A stretch of 64,000 nucleotides of DNA from Sphingomonas sp. S2-65 (GTDB lineage: Bacteria; Pseudomonadota; Alphaproteobacteria; Sphingomonadales; Sphingomonadaceae): positions 1,941,001-2,005,000 of the forward strand of contig NZ_CP090953.1 in assembly GCF_021513175.1 (NCBI RefSeq). Direction: 5' to 3'. Positions 11,359 through 20,739 of this stretch are shown piece by piece. The first letter of the stretch is position 1; each line of letters begins with the position of its first letter. A program made the position numbers and the translations under genes. Below the pieces are notes generated by a model, which saw only the letters and a program-made list of their open reading frames with translations, was not told where the DNA came from and searched no databases.

Positions 11359-11736
11359 CTATCGCAGGATCAGGTAATTCGTCCGCGCCTTGGCGATCGG
11401 CTGGCCGGCATCGTCCTGCCAGGCGATCGCTTCCACGTTGGCGATACGCTTGCCCAGCCGCGTCACTGTCCCCCGGGCATGCGTCGGCTTGTCGCGGCCG
11501 CCGCGCATATAGTCGACGGTGATCCCGATCGGCTTGAAGCGGCCGCCGCCCTCTCGATCCAGCGCCTGATCCAGCGCGGTGATCGCCGCCATCTCCAGCA
11601 GCCCGCCGATCGCCCCGCCGTGCAGGAATCCCGGACGCCCGACCACGTCCATTGCGAAGGGCATCACCAGCGTCGGCGCGGTCTCGCCCGGCTCGATGCG
11701 CAGCCCCAGCAGCGCGGCATAAGGCGGAATGCTCAT
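11359..11736 (-). CDS. PaaI-family hotdog thioesterase
   Basis: A 125-residue single hotdog domain containing VGRPGFLHGGAIGGLLEMAA, where the HGG turn and following acidic residue are the PaaI/4HBT catalytic signature, and ITVDYMRGGRDK, the second family strand. It probably hydrolyses an acyl-CoA or aryl-CoA. The ATG overlaps the stop of the next upstream thioesterase (ATGA), so the pair is coupled and may form a heteromer. Confidence 0.85.
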   Translation of the reverse strand: MSIPPYAALLGLRIEPGETAPTLVMPFAMDVVGRPGFLHGGAIGGLLEMAAITALDQALDREGGGRFKPIGITVDYMRGGRDKPTHARGTVTRLGKRIANVEAIAWQDDAGQPIAKARTNYLILR

Positions 11737-12182
11737 CGATAGCTCTCCGCCGCCATGAAGGTCGCCGCGACGTTCGCAACCGGGTCGCCAGGGTCGCCGT
11801 CATGCGCCTGCCCCCGCACGAACGCGACCGATCGGGTGATGCGGTAGCACTCGCCGCGCCCGATCACCGTCCCCCCCGGCTTGGCGGGCCGCAGATAGTC
11901 GATGCGCAGGTCCAGCGTCGCGTGCGGCAAGAACATGCCGACCTTCAGCCACACCGCGACGCTCGTCGCCATGTCCATCAGCGCCAGGATCGGACCCGAG
12001 GCGATCACCCCCGAGGCCGGGTCACCGATCAGCTTCTCGGCATAAGGCAGCGCCAGTTCCGCCCAGTCGCTGCCATGGTCATGATAGTCGATGCCCAGGG
12101 TCGCGCCATGCCCGGCAAAGCGGCTTTCGAACAGGCGCTTGGGGTCGAACCGGCGGGCCCCGGCCGCTTCATCCTCGTTCAT
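11733..12182 (-). CDS. PaaI-family hotdog thioesterase
   Basis: A 149-residue hotdog-fold protein: SGPILALMDMATSVAVWLK occupies the catalytic helix and LDLRIDYLRPAKPGGTV the following strand. It lacks the HGG of its partner; the position reads ASGPI, so the active-site geometry may differ. It is transcribed divergently from an enoyl-CoA hydratase gene only 56 bp away, which fits a shared acyl-CoA role. Confidence 0.82.
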   Translation of the reverse strand: MNEDEAAGARRFDPKRLFESRFAGHGATLGIDYHDHGSDWAELALPYAEKLIGDPASGVIASGPILALMDMATSVAVWLKVGMFLPHATLDLRIDYLRPAKPGGTVIGRGECYRITRSVAFVRGQAHDGDPGDPVANVAATFMAAESYR

Positions 12183-12238
12183 CGCGGCTTGGTAGCATGC
12201 ACGCGCCGCGGTACGAAAGCGTCCAGAAGGAGCAGCGC

Positions 12239-13018
12239 ATGACCGAACCCCCCGTGACCATCGCTATCGAGGACGGCGTCGCCGATGTGCGCCTTGCCCG
12301 GCCCGACAAGCTCAACGCGCTCGACCCTGCGATGTTCGCCGAACTGGCGGCGGCGATCGACCGGCTGGGTGCCGCGCCCGGCCTGCGCGCGGTGGTGCTC
12401 TCGGGCGAGGGCCGCGGCTTCTGCGCCGGCCTCGACATGGCGAGTATGGCGGCGGGCAGCCCCGGCGCCTCGATCGAGGACCGAAGCCACGGCCCCGCCA
12501 ACCTGTTTCAGCAGGTCGCCTGGGGCTGGCGGACGCTGCGCGTGCCGGTGATCGCCGCATTGCACGGCATGGCGCTCGGCGGTGGGCTCCAGATCGCCAG
12601 CGGCGCCGATGTCCGGATCGCCGCACCTGGAACGAAGCTTTCGGTGATGGAGCTCAAATGGGGCATCGTCCCCGACATGGCGGGATTCGCGCTATGGCGC
12701 GGGCTGATCCGGGACGACGTGCTGCGCGAACTCACCTACACCGCCCGCACCTTCGAGGCGGAGGAGGCAGCACGGCTCGGCTTCGTCACTCGCATTGCCG
12801 AGGATCCGCATGCCGAGGCCCTGGCGCTGGCTCGCAGCATCGCCGCGCGCAGCCCGGATGCGATCCGCGCCGCCAAGCGGCTGGCCAACCAGGAGGGCGA
12901 TGCGGCGGCGATTCTTGCTGCCGAGAGCCGCGAACAGGCCGCGCTGCTCCGCACGCCCAACCAGATGGAGGCGGTAATGGCCAACCTCCAGAAGCGCGAC
13001 CCCGTCTTCACCGACTGA
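12239..13018 (+). CDS. Enoyl-CoA hydratase/isomerase (crotonase) family protein
   Basis: A 259-residue crotonase. The oxyanion-hole segments are GRGFCAGLDMASM and ALHGMALGGGLQIASGADVRI, and WGIVPDMAG matches the acidic active-site region. The ATG at 12239 has AGAAGGAG just upstream and was chosen over an earlier in-frame ATG. It may act on enoyl-CoA or another CoA ester; the substrate cannot be read from the sequence. It ends 2 bp from the convergent rarD-like gene. Confidence 0.87.
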   Translation: MTEPPVTIAIEDGVADVRLARPDKLNALDPAMFAELAAAIDRLGAAPGLRAVVLSGEGRGFCAGLDMASMAAGSPGASIEDRSHGPANLFQQVAWGWRTLRVPVIAALHGMALGGGLQIASGADVRIAAPGTKLSVMELKWGIVPDMAGFALWRGLIRDDVLRELTYTARTFEAEEAARLGFVTRIAEDPHAEALALARSIAARSPDAIRAAKRLANQEGDAAAILAAESREQAALLRTPNQMEAVMANLQKRDPVFTD

Positions 13019-13020
13019 AG

Positions 13021-13926
13021 TCAGCCCGGCTCCATCACCCCGCGTGCCCGCGCGGCCCTGAGGCTGTCCCAGGCGTAGATCGCGCACCCGCTCCAGATCA
13101 GCGCAAAGGTGACGATGTGGATCCTGGTCACCGGCTCGTGGAACAGGATCACCGCCTCGGCGAATTGCAGCGACGGCGCGATATATTGCAGCAGGCCAAT
13201 GGTCGCGAGCGGCATGCGCCGTGCCGCGGCCGCGAACATCAACAGCGGCGCGGTGGTGATCGCACCGGCCAGGACCAGCAGCATGTCGGTGCTCGAGGTC
13301 TGGCCGAAGGCGCTCTCGCCTTGCGCGCTGGCATGGGCCAGCACCAGGATCGCCAGCGGCGCCAGCAGCACGGTCTCGGCAGTCAATCCACCCAGCGCGT
13401 CGATCGCCACTACCTTGCGGATCAGCCCGTAGAAGCCGAAGCTAAGCGCCAGCGTCAGCGGGATCCAGATCGCGCCGCCGCCGGTCAGCGTCAGCACCAG
13501 CACGCCGGCAGCGGCGATCGCGATGGCGATCCCCTGCCACCGCCGCAAGCGTTCGCCAAGCAGCGCGACGCCCAGCCCGACGCTTACTAGGGGATTGATG
13601 AAATAGCCCAAGCTCGCCTCCAGCACATGCTCGTGCTGGACCGCCCAGATATAGACCAGCCAGTTGGTGGCGATCAGCACCGCGCTGGCGCACAACAGCA
13701 GCAGCGTACGACCGCGCACCGCCAGGAAGATCGCCCGCGCCCGGCGCAGCAGCAGCACCACGACCACCAGCAGGATCACCGACCAGACCACGCGGTGGCT
13801 GAGCACCTGCAGCGCCGGCACCGCCTTGAGCACATGGAAGTAGAGCGGCAGGAAGCCCCAGATGGTATAGGCACCGACCGCGAGCAGCAGCCCACCGGGT
13901 TCGCCCGAAGAAGTGGATGGTTTCAC
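13021..13926 (-). CDS. rarD: RarD-type EamA (DMT) permease
   Basis: A 301-residue inner-membrane protein with about ten hydrophobic segments. The N-terminus GAYTIWGFLPLYFHVLKAVPALQVLSHRVVWS is the RarD hallmark, with NWLVYIWAVQHEHVLEASLGYFINPL and LQYIAPSLQF downstream. RarD (chloramphenicol-sensitive protein) is thought to export small metabolites; the substrate is unknown. The 180 bp upstream (13927-14108) contain no recognisable gene. Confidence 0.9.
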   Translation of the reverse strand: MKPSTSSGEPGGLLLAVGAYTIWGFLPLYFHVLKAVPALQVLSHRVVWSVILLVVVVLLLRRARAIFLAVRGRTLLLLCASAVLIATNWLVYIWAVQHEHVLEASLGYFINPLVSVGLGVALLGERLRRWQGIAIAIAAAGVLVLTLTGGGAIWIPLTLALSFGFYGLIRKVVAIDALGGLTAETVLLAPLAILVLAHASAQGESAFGQTSSTDMLLVLAGAITTAPLLMFAAAARRMPLATIGLLQYIAPSLQFAEAVILFHEPVTRIHIVTFALIWSGCAIYAWDSLRAARARGVMEPG

Positions 13927-14108
13927 AGCTAGGAGTCATTGCCCAGCTTGTGCGGTGCGGCAAGCGGCAGGACGATAATAGCGCCCGCGCCAACCAAGGT
14001 CATGAACCATACCTCCCTCGCGAAGCGGGTGAGAGGGACCGCGCGCCGTCCAGGAATCTCGTCGGGTGCCAGAGCGCCTACACGCCACGTCCCCGGACCC
14101 CGGACCAA

Positions 14109-14600
14109 CTAGGAACCCGGAACCTCCCGCCGCATGTACCGCGCAGCATCCCCATAGCTGGCAAGCTTGCCGGCAGGCGCCGCGACGGCTTCAAAGCCAA
14201 GCCGCTCCCAGAAACCAGCCGAACCATTGACCGAAACCAGCGAAATCGTCGCCGCGCCCATCGTCTGGGCACGCTCGAGCAGCAGCGCGATACCCGCCGC
14301 CGCCTGCCCTCCGCCCCGCACCCTCGGCGACAGCGCCAGGTCGTGCAGGTACAGCGCGGTTCGATCCTCGGGCAGCCCACCCAGCAGCGTGTCGAGCGGC
14401 GGGATGGCGCCCTGGGGCCAGGGATAGGCGATCAGGTATCCGGCGACGGCGCCGTCATCGTCGAGGACGAAGCAGAGCTGCGGGCACAGTGCCAGCCGCT
14501 CGGCAAAACAGGCGCGTCCCTCGGGATGCTCGGGAAACGCCACTGCGGCGACCGCGACGACGCCGTCGAGATCGTCCGCCGTCATCGCCCGCCACTGCAT
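14109..14600 (-). CDS. GNAT-family N-acetyltransferase
   Basis: A 163-residue single-domain GNAT. The acetyl-CoA binding motif A reads LHDLALSPRVRGGGQAAAGI (R-x-x-G-x-G-like), followed by motif B at ISLVSVNGSAGFWERLGFE. The ATG at 14600 lies 1 nt after the bkdB stop, so it is the last gene of the bkd transcript. The acceptor substrate is unknown. Confidence 0.8.
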   Translation of the reverse strand: MQWRAMTADDLDGVVAVAAVAFPEHPEGRACFAERLALCPQLCFVLDDDGAVAGYLIAYPWPQGAIPPLDTLLGGLPEDRTALYLHDLALSPRVRGGGQAAAGIALLLERAQTMGAATISLVSVNGSAGFWERLGFEAVAAPAGKLASYGDAARYMRREVPGS

Positions 14601-14601
14601 C

Positions 14602-15918
14602 TCAGTCGGCGAACAGCAGCACGGGCGTTTCGAGCAGCTTGCGCACCGCCTGGACGAAGCTCGCCGCGTCATGCCCGTCGACCACGCGGTGATCGCAGCT
14701 GATCGACAGGTTCATCAGCTTGGCCCGCACGATGTCGTCCCCATGGAACATCGGCCGCTCGACGATCTTGTTGGGCCCGATGATCGCCACTTCGGGCCGG
14801 TTGATCACCGGCGTGGTGGCGATGCCGCCGAGCGGCCCGAGCGACGTGACCGTCAGCGTCGAGCCCGAAAGCTCCTCCGACTTGGCCTTGCCGGTCCGCG
14901 CCGCCTCGGCAAGCCGCGTGATCTCGGCGGCAAGCTGCCAGACATTCCTGTCCTGCGCGTCGCGGATCACCGGGACCATCAGCCCGGCATCGGTCTGCGC
15001 CGCCATGCCGAGATGGATGCGCCCATGGCGCGTGACCACGCCGGCCTCGTCGTCATAGCGCGCGTTGAGCATCGGGAAATCGGGGATCGCGCGGCAGATC
15101 GCGACGATCAGGAAGGGCAGCATGGTCAGCTTCGGACGCTGGCCGCGATTGGCGTTCAAGTCGCCGCGCATCGCCTCCAGCGCGGTCACGTCGATCTCGT
15201 CGACATAGGTGAAGTGCGGGATCGCGCGCTTCGACGCGGCCATGTTCTCGGCGATGCGCCGCCGCATGCCGATGACCTTGACGGGTTGATCCTCGCGCGC
15301 CCGCGATGCATGCGGCGCGTGATAGCCCTGCCCCTGCCCGTACCGCAGGAACGCGTCGAGATCGGCATGCCGCACGCGGTCGCCATCCGACTTCACTTCG
15401 GCCAGGTCGATGCCCAGGTCCGCAGCGCGCGCGCGGACCGCCGGCGAAGCGAGCACCTTCTCTTCTCCTCTCCCTGCAAGGGAGGGGCTGGGGGTGGGTG
15501 CCGGCGCCGAAGGAGCTGGCTGTGCTTCGGCTGCGGTAGGCTCGCTTTGCTCGCCACCCGCCCCCGGTCCCTCCCTGGAAGGAAGGAGAGTGGTCTCAGC
15601 CACCTCCTCGACCCCGGGATTCTCGGCCTCGATCTGCGCCTCTATCTCTTCGGGCACCGGCGCCGCCGCCACCTCGGCATCGGTTTCCACGATCATCAGC
15701 GCCGAGCCGATCGGCACTTGATCGCCGACCTCACCCGCGAGCTCGACGACGATCCCCGACACCGGCGATTCCATTTCGACTGTGGCCTTGTCGGTCATCA
15801 TGTCGGCGACCTGCTGGTCTTCCTCGACGCGTTCGCCGACGCGGACGTGCCAGGCGACGATCTCGGCCTCGGCAATGCCTTCGCCGATGTCCGGCAGACG
15901 GAAAGTGAAGCGTGCCAT
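14602..15918 (-). CDS. bkdB: Branched-chain 2-oxoacid dehydrogenase E2 (dihydrolipoyl acyltransferase)
   Basis: A 438-residue E2. The N-terminal lipoyl domain (residues 1-80) has the lipoylated lysine in MMTDKATVEM. A peripheral subunit-binding domain follows (LASPAVRARAADLGIDL), then the catalytic domain with SCDHRVVDGHDAASF, where His and Asp are catalytic. The linker after the lipoyl domain includes about 42 residues encoded by a palindromic repeat (15465-15590). E1 alpha and beta lie directly upstream; no E3 gene is in the operon. Confidence 0.95.
   Translation of the reverse strand: MARFTFRLPDIGEGIAEAEIVAWHVRVGERVEEDQQVADMMTDKATVEMESPVSGIVVELAGEVGDQVPIGSALMIVETDAEVAAAPVPEEIEAQIEAENPGVEEVAETTLLPSREGPGAGGEQSEPTAAEAQPAPSAPAPTPSPSLAGRGEEKVLASPAVRARAADLGIDLAEVKSDGDRVRHADLDAFLRYGQGQGYHAPHASRAREDQPVKVIGMRRRIAENMAASKRAIPHFTYVDEIDVTALEAMRGDLNANRGQRPKLTMLPFLIVAICRAIPDFPMLNARYDDEAGVVTRHGRIHLGMAAQTDAGLMVPVIRDAQDRNVWQLAAEITRLAEAARTGKAKSEELSGSTLTVTSLGPLGGIATTPVINRPEVAIIGPNKIVERPMFHGDDIVRAKLMNLSISCDHRVVDGHDAASFVQAVRKLLETPVLLFAD
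15465..15590. repeat. Palindromic element in the bkdB linker
   Basis: About 126 bp bounded by CCTCTCCCTGCAAGGGAGGG and CCCTCCCTGGAAGGAAGGAG, with GGGGGTGGGTG/CACCCGCCCCC inner arms. It is read in frame as a Pro/Ala/Glu-rich segment of E2, where an unstructured linker is tolerated. Confidence 0.7.
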
Positions 15919-15923
15919 GCCGA

Positions 15924-16964
15924 TCAGTCCTTCAGGATCTTCTTGAGTGCCTCGCCGATGCGGACCGGGCCCGGGAAATAGGCCCATTCGAGGCTGTGGG
16001 GATAAGGCGTGTCGAAGCCCGTGACGCGCTCGATCGGCGCTTCGAGATGGTAGAAGCAGCGTTCCTGGACCAATGCCGACAATTCGGCGCCGAAGCCCGA
16101 AGTGCGCGTCGCTTCGTGGACGATCATGCAGCGCCCGGTCTTCTTCACCGATGCCTCGATCGCCGCGATATCGAGCGGGACGAGCGTGCGCAGATCGATG
16201 ATCTCGGCATCGACGCCCATTTCCTCGACCGTGCTGGCGACGACATGCACCATCGTGCCGTAGCACAGGATGGTCACCGCCTCGCCCTCGCGGACCGTCG
16301 CCGCCTTGCCGAGTTCGACGCGGTAATGGCCGGCGGGAACGTCACTCGCGGGGTGCGCGGTCCAGTTGCGGGCCGGGCGGTCGTAATGCCCGTCGAACGG
16401 CCCGTTATAGATGCGCTTGGGCTCGAGGAAGAGCACCGGATCATTGTCCTCGATCGCGGCGATCAGCAGCCCCTTGGCGTCGTAGGGCGTCGACGGGATC
16501 ACCGTCTTGATGCCCGAAACGTGCGTGAAGATGCCCTCCGGCGATTGCGAATGCGTCTGCCCACCGAAGATGCCGCCGCCATAAGGCGAACGCACCGTGA
16601 TCGGCGAAATGAAGTCGCCGTTCGAGCGATAGCGCAGCCGCGCCGCCTCGCTCACCAGCTGGTCGAGCGCAGGATAGATGTAATCGGCGAACTGGATCTC
16701 CGGCACCGGCCGCAGCCCGTACGCGCCCATCCCGATCGCCACGCCGATGATGCCGATCTCGGTGATCGGGGTGTCGAACGCGCGGGTTTTGCCGTACTTG
16801 GCCTGGAGCCCGGCGGTCGCGCGAAACACACCCCCGAAATAGCCGACATCCTCACCCATCACGACCACGCCGGGGTCGCGTTCCATCATCACGTCCATGG
16901 CCGAATTGATCGCCTGGATCATGTTCATCCGCGGGGTCGCGCCCGCTTCTGCGGCGTCGCTCAT
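15924..16964 (-). CDS. bkdA2: Branched-chain 2-oxoacid dehydrogenase E1 component, beta subunit
   Basis: A 346-residue transketolase-like beta subunit: MGEDVGYFGGVFRAT, FDTPITEIGIIGVAIGMGAYGLRPVPEIQF, and SPYGGGIFGGQTHSQSPEGIF. It pairs with the alpha subunit to bind thiamine diphosphate and decarboxylate branched-chain 2-oxoacids. The start overlaps the alpha-subunit stop (ATGA) and the stop lies 5 bp before bkdB. The branched-chain rather than pyruvate type is inferred from overall resemblance. Confidence 0.94.
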   Translation of the reverse strand: MSDAAEAGATPRMNMIQAINSAMDVMMERDPGVVVMGEDVGYFGGVFRATAGLQAKYGKTRAFDTPITEIGIIGVAIGMGAYGLRPVPEIQFADYIYPALDQLVSEAARLRYRSNGDFISPITVRSPYGGGIFGGQTHSQSPEGIFTHVSGIKTVIPSTPYDAKGLLIAAIEDNDPVLFLEPKRIYNGPFDGHYDRPARNWTAHPASDVPAGHYRVELGKAATVREGEAVTILCYGTMVHVVASTVEEMGVDAEIIDLRTLVPLDIAAIEASVKKTGRCMIVHEATRTSGFGAELSALVQERCFYHLEAPIERVTGFDTPYPHSLEWAYFPGPVRIGEALKKILKD

Positions 16965-18226
16965 ATCCCCGCCGCCTTGCGCTCGGCGATCATCTGCTGC
17001 TGCTGTTCCTTCAAGTGCCAGGGTATGTCCTCGAACACGCCCTCGAACATAGTTTCGAAGGGCTGGTGCATGCCGTGGCCCAGGATGCCGTTCTTCTCGG
17101 CTTCCCTCTGCGCGCGCTTCACCTCCTCGGCGCAGTCGCGGTCCATCGCCACCTGCCGCGCCTCGTCCCACTCGCCGATCGCGATCAAATGATCCTTCAG
17201 CCGCCGGATCGGATCGCCCAGCGGCCACGCCGTCGGCTCGCCCGCCGAGCGATAGGCGGTGGGATCGTCCGAGGTCGAATGCCCTTCGGTGCGATAGGTG
17301 AAATGCTCGATCAGCGTTGGCCCCTGGTTGGTCCGCGCGCGCTCGGCCGCCCATTGCGTCGCGGCATAGACCGCCAGCGCGTCGTTGCCGTCCACCCGCA
17401 GCCCGGCGATGCCATAGCCGATAGCCCGCGCCGCGAAGGTCGTCGCCTCGGCGCCTGCAAAGCCGGAAAAGCTGGAGATCGCCCACTGGTTGTTGACGAC
17501 GTTGAGGATCACCGGCGCCTTGTACACCGTCGCGAAGATCATCGCCGAGTGGAAGTCGCCCTCGGCGGTCGAGCCGTCGCCGCACCAGGTCGCCGCGATG
17601 CGCGTATCGCCCTTGGCCGCGCTCGCCATCGCCCAGCCCACTGCCTGCGGATATTGGGTGGTGAGGTTGCCGGAGATCGAGAAGAACCCGTATTCCTTGG
17701 ACGAATACATGATCGGCAGCTGCCGTCCCTGGAGCGGATCGGCGCTGTTGGAATAGATCTGGTTCATCATGTCCACCAGCGGATAGCCGCGGGTGAGCAG
17801 GATGCCCTGCTGGCGATAGCTGGGGAAGCACATGTCGTCCGACGCCATCGCCATGGTGGCCGCAACCGACACCGCCTCCTCGCCGGTCGATTTCATGTAG
17901 AAGCTGGTCTTGCCCTGGCGCTGCGCGCGGAACATCCGCTCGTCGAACGCGCGGGTCAGCGCCATCGACCGCAGCATTTTCCGGAGCGCATCCGCATCCA
18001 GCCGCGGGTTCCACGGACCCACCGCCTGGCCGTTCTCGTCGAGCACCCGGATCAGCGTATAGGCAAGCTCGTGGAAACTGTCGGCCCGGTCGGCCGTATC
18101 TGGACGCCGCGCCGAACCCGCGGGCGGCACCTCGACATCGCTGAAATCGGCTTGGTCGCCCGGGCGGAACTTGGGCTCCGGCACGTGCAGCGAAAGCGGC
18201 GGCAGATTGGCGCGCGAGGCGTCCAT
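16961..18226 (-). CDS. bkdA1: Branched-chain 2-oxoacid dehydrogenase E1 component, alpha subunit
   Basis: A 421-residue protein with the thiamine diphosphate motif running from GDGSTAEGD to NVVNNQWAIS, the phosphorylation-loop region TYRTEGHSTSDD, and substrate-side TSFYMKSTGEEAVSV. The N-terminal ~70 residues are an extension typical of BkdA-type alpha subunits. The ATG at 18226 has GGAGAG upstream and was preferred to an in-frame start 78 nt earlier. It heads the bkdA1-bkdA2-bkdB-GNAT operon. Confidence 0.94.
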   Translation of the reverse strand: MDASRANLPPLSLHVPEPKFRPGDQADFSDVEVPPAGSARRPDTADRADSFHELAYTLIRVLDENGQAVGPWNPRLDADALRKMLRSMALTRAFDERMFRAQRQGKTSFYMKSTGEEAVSVAATMAMASDDMCFPSYRQQGILLTRGYPLVDMMNQIYSNSADPLQGRQLPIMYSSKEYGFFSISGNLTTQYPQAVGWAMASAAKGDTRIAATWCGDGSTAEGDFHSAMIFATVYKAPVILNVVNNQWAISSFSGFAGAEATTFAARAIGYGIAGLRVDGNDALAVYAATQWAAERARTNQGPTLIEHFTYRTEGHSTSDDPTAYRSAGEPTAWPLGDPIRRLKDHLIAIGEWDEARQVAMDRDCAEEVKRAQREAEKNGILGHGMHQPFETMFEGVFEDIPWHLKEQQQQMIAERKAAGI

Positions 18227-18289
18227 GGGCTCTCCAGAATGGATCCGTGTCGCCCAAGAAGAACGCTCGGAATCGTGTTTCTGATGCGT

Positions 18290-18316
18290 GTTATAAAATT
18301 TCAAACCCGCTGTCGA
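18290..18316 (-). promoter_or_regulatory. Possible promoter of the bkd operon
   Basis: On the minus strand TCGACA is followed 15 nt later by TATAAC, in an AT-rich patch unusual for this DNA. It lies about 65 bp before the bkdA1 start. The spacing is shorter than optimal. Confidence 0.35.
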
Positions 18317-18422
18317 GTTGGGACAGCAGCCCTGACATAGATAGTTTCACGAGAGACTTGTTTGGGAGAGGAGGAGAGAGGCTGCTTGTCGCAAGCTGTC
18401 TTGGGATCGCTCGCTTAATGCC

Positions 18423-18442
18423 CCTCTCCCCGGAGGGAGAGG
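18423..18442. repeat. Short CCTCTCCC hairpin repeat
   Basis: CCTCTCCC, loop CGGA, GGGAGAGG: an 8-bp perfect stem. It sits between the M3 peptidase stop and the upstream region of bkdA1, and looks like a solo arm of the palindromic family. Confidence 0.65.
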
Positions 18443-18460
18443 GAGATAGAAAGGACGGGT

Positions 18461-20629
18461 TTACTGCGTCGGGAAGCCTCGCCGCTTGAACAGCGCCTTC
18501 ACATCGGGATCGCGACCGCGGAACGCCTTGTACGCGTCCTTGCGGTCGGTCTCGTTCCCGGTCGACAGCAACGTCGCGCGGAACCGGTCGGCGGTCTTCT
18601 TGTCCCACGGGCTGCCGGCTTCCTGGAACGCGGCCCAAGTGTCGGCATCCATCGTCTCGGACCACAGATACGAATAATAGCCCGCCGAATAGGCGTCACT
18701 AGAGAACAGGTGATTGAACTGCGGCAACCGGTGCCGCATCACGATCTCCTGAGGCATGCCGATGCTGGCCAGCGTCTCGCGCTCGAACGCGTCCGGATCG
18801 GTGACCGCCACGTCGCGGTCGTGCAGCTTCATGTCGACGATGGCCGAGGACAGATATTCGACCGTGTCGAAGCCCTGGTTGAAGGTCGATGCCTTCTCGA
18901 TCTTCGCCACTAGGGCAGCCGGCATCGGCGCGCCGGTCTGGTAATGCTTCGCGAAGCGGTTGAGCACCTCGGGCGTCATCAGCCAGTTCTCGTTCACTTG
19001 GCTGGGATATTCGACGAAGTCGCGCGGCGTGCCGCCCAGCCCGGGGTAATAGACGTTGCTCAGCAGGCTGTGCAGCGCATGGCCAAACTCGTGGAACAGC
19101 GTCGTCGCATCGTCGATGCTGATCAGCGTCGGCTGCCCGGCGCCACCCTTGGTGAAGTTGTTGTTGTTCGACGCCAGCACGATGTGGTTGCCGCGCAGCC
19201 CCGAGCGCCCGCGATAGCTCGTCGCCCACGCGCCGGATCGCTTGCCGGCGCGGGCATAGCCATCGAAATAGAAGATGCCGACTTCCTTGCCGGTCTTGCG
19301 GTCGCTGACCTGGAAGGTGCGCACGTCGCTCTGGAACACCGGGATCTGGCCGGTATTCTCCTTGAAATCCAGGTCATAGAGCTGCCCCGCCGCCCAGAAG
19401 GCGCCCTGGAGGATGTTGCTCAACTCCAGATACGGCTTCACTTCATTCTCATCGAGGTCGTATTTCGCCTTGCGCACCTTCTCGGCGTAGAAGCGATAGT
19501 CCCAGGGCTCGATGGTGATCTTGGCGCTTTCCTGATTGGCCAACGCCTGCATGTCGGCGACTTCCTGGCGAACGCGGCCGACCGCGGCGGGCCATACCGA
19601 CATCATCAGCTTGGTCGCGTTCTCGGGCGTCTCTGCCATGGTATCGTCCATGCGCAGCCAGGCATGGTTCTTGAAGCCCAGGATCTTGGCGCGCTCCTGG
19701 CGCAGCTTCAGGATCTGGGCGATCGTCGCGTTGGTGTCGTTGGCGTCGCCATTGTCGCCGCGGTTGATGAACGCGTTGTAGATGCGCTGCCGCAGCGGCC
19801 GGTTGGTCGCGTACATCAGCAGCGGCTGGACCGACGAGCGCGTGTTCTTCACCGCCCACTTGCCCGGCTGGCCCATCGCCTTGGCCTCTTCGGCCAGGCT
19901 CGCCTTGAAGCTGTCGGACAGTCCGGCAAGCTCGGCTTCGTTGTCCAGGACGATCGCCTTTTCCTCGTCGGCCAGCACCTTGCGGCTGAACTCGGTATAG
20001 GCGCGCGACAGCTCCTGGTTGATGCGCTTCACTTCGGTCTTCTGCGCCTCGTTCAGCAGCGCCCCCGACGTCACGGCACTGCGATACTCGCGCTCGAGCA
20101 ACCGCATCTGCTGGGCGTTGAGGCCCAGGCTCTTGCGGCTGTCGTAGAGCGCCTTCACCCGCGCGAACATCTTGAGGTCCAGGCTCAGCTCGGTGAAGAA
20201 CGCCGAGATCCTGGGGCTCCATTCGGTGGCGATCGCCTGCACCTCGGGCGTCGCCAGGTTGCTCTGGTACACGCCCCACACCGCGAACAGCCGGCCCATC
20301 TGCTCGCCCGACAATTCACTCGCACGGATCGTGTTCTCGAACGTCGGCGCGGCGGAATTGTCGCGGATCTTCACGAACTCGGCGCGCGCCGTCGCCATCG
20401 CCTGCTCGAAGGCGGCCGGGAACATCGCCGGCTTCACCTTGTCCCAGGGCGGTACCCCTTCATGGCCGCCGGGCCAGGGCGCCAGCAGCGGCGCGGGATC
20501 GATTGCCGGCGTGGTCGCGGGCCTAGTGGCGGGGGCGGCTTGGGGGGCGGTCTGGGACATCGCGGCTCCGAAAGGCAGGGCGAGAAGTGCCGGGGATGCA
20601 AGCAACGCAAGACGCAGGCTGAGGATCAT
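18461..20629 (-). CDS. Exported M3-family zinc metallopeptidase (peptidyl-dipeptidase Dcp type)
   Basis: A 722-residue thimet-oligopeptidase family enzyme with the zinc site TTLFHEFGHALHSLLSN (HExxH) and the downstream family segments GGTPRDFVEYPSQVNENWL and YYSYLWSETMDADTW. It resembles Dcp, which removes C-terminal dipeptides. The N-terminus (MILSLRLALLASPALLALPFGAAMS) is a Sec signal peptide followed by a Pro/Ala-rich spacer, so it should act in the periplasm. It is transcribed divergently from the imuA operon. Confidence 0.93.
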   Translation of the reverse strand: MILSLRLALLASPALLALPFGAAMSQTAPQAAPATRPATTPAIDPAPLLAPWPGGHEGVPPWDKVKPAMFPAAFEQAMATARAEFVKIRDNSAAPTFENTIRASELSGEQMGRLFAVWGVYQSNLATPEVQAIATEWSPRISAFFTELSLDLKMFARVKALYDSRKSLGLNAQQMRLLEREYRSAVTSGALLNEAQKTEVKRINQELSRAYTEFSRKVLADEEKAIVLDNEAELAGLSDSFKASLAEEAKAMGQPGKWAVKNTRSSVQPLLMYATNRPLRQRIYNAFINRGDNGDANDTNATIAQILKLRQERAKILGFKNHAWLRMDDTMAETPENATKLMMSVWPAAVGRVRQEVADMQALANQESAKITIEPWDYRFYAEKVRKAKYDLDENEVKPYLELSNILQGAFWAAGQLYDLDFKENTGQIPVFQSDVRTFQVSDRKTGKEVGIFYFDGYARAGKRSGAWATSYRGRSGLRGNHIVLASNNNNFTKGGAGQPTLISIDDATTLFHEFGHALHSLLSNVYYPGLGGTPRDFVEYPSQVNENWLMTPEVLNRFAKHYQTGAPMPAALVAKIEKASTFNQGFDTVEYLSSAIVDMKLHDRDVAVTDPDAFERETLASIGMPQEIVMRHRLPQFNHLFSSDAYSAGYYSYLWSETMDADTWAAFQEAGSPWDKKTADRFRATLLSTGNETDRKDAYKAFRGRDPDVKALFKRRGFPTQ

Positions 20630-20739
20630 TCGGTCTGGCTCCAAAACCGGTGCGGAAAGCGCGCAGCCTAGGGAATATCCACTGCATGGCAATGGTTTGT
20701 GGATGAATCGCAATGGCTGGTTGACTCGGCGGCCGGTTG

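Noticed and set aside
13927..14108. Possible short gene upstream of the rarD-like gene
   Set aside because: The open frames here lack ribosome-binding sites and recognisable sequence; the region is best left as intergenic.
18944..20671. 575-codon frame opposite the M3 peptidase
   Set aside because: Shadow frame; the peptidase has an intact HExxH and signal peptide.
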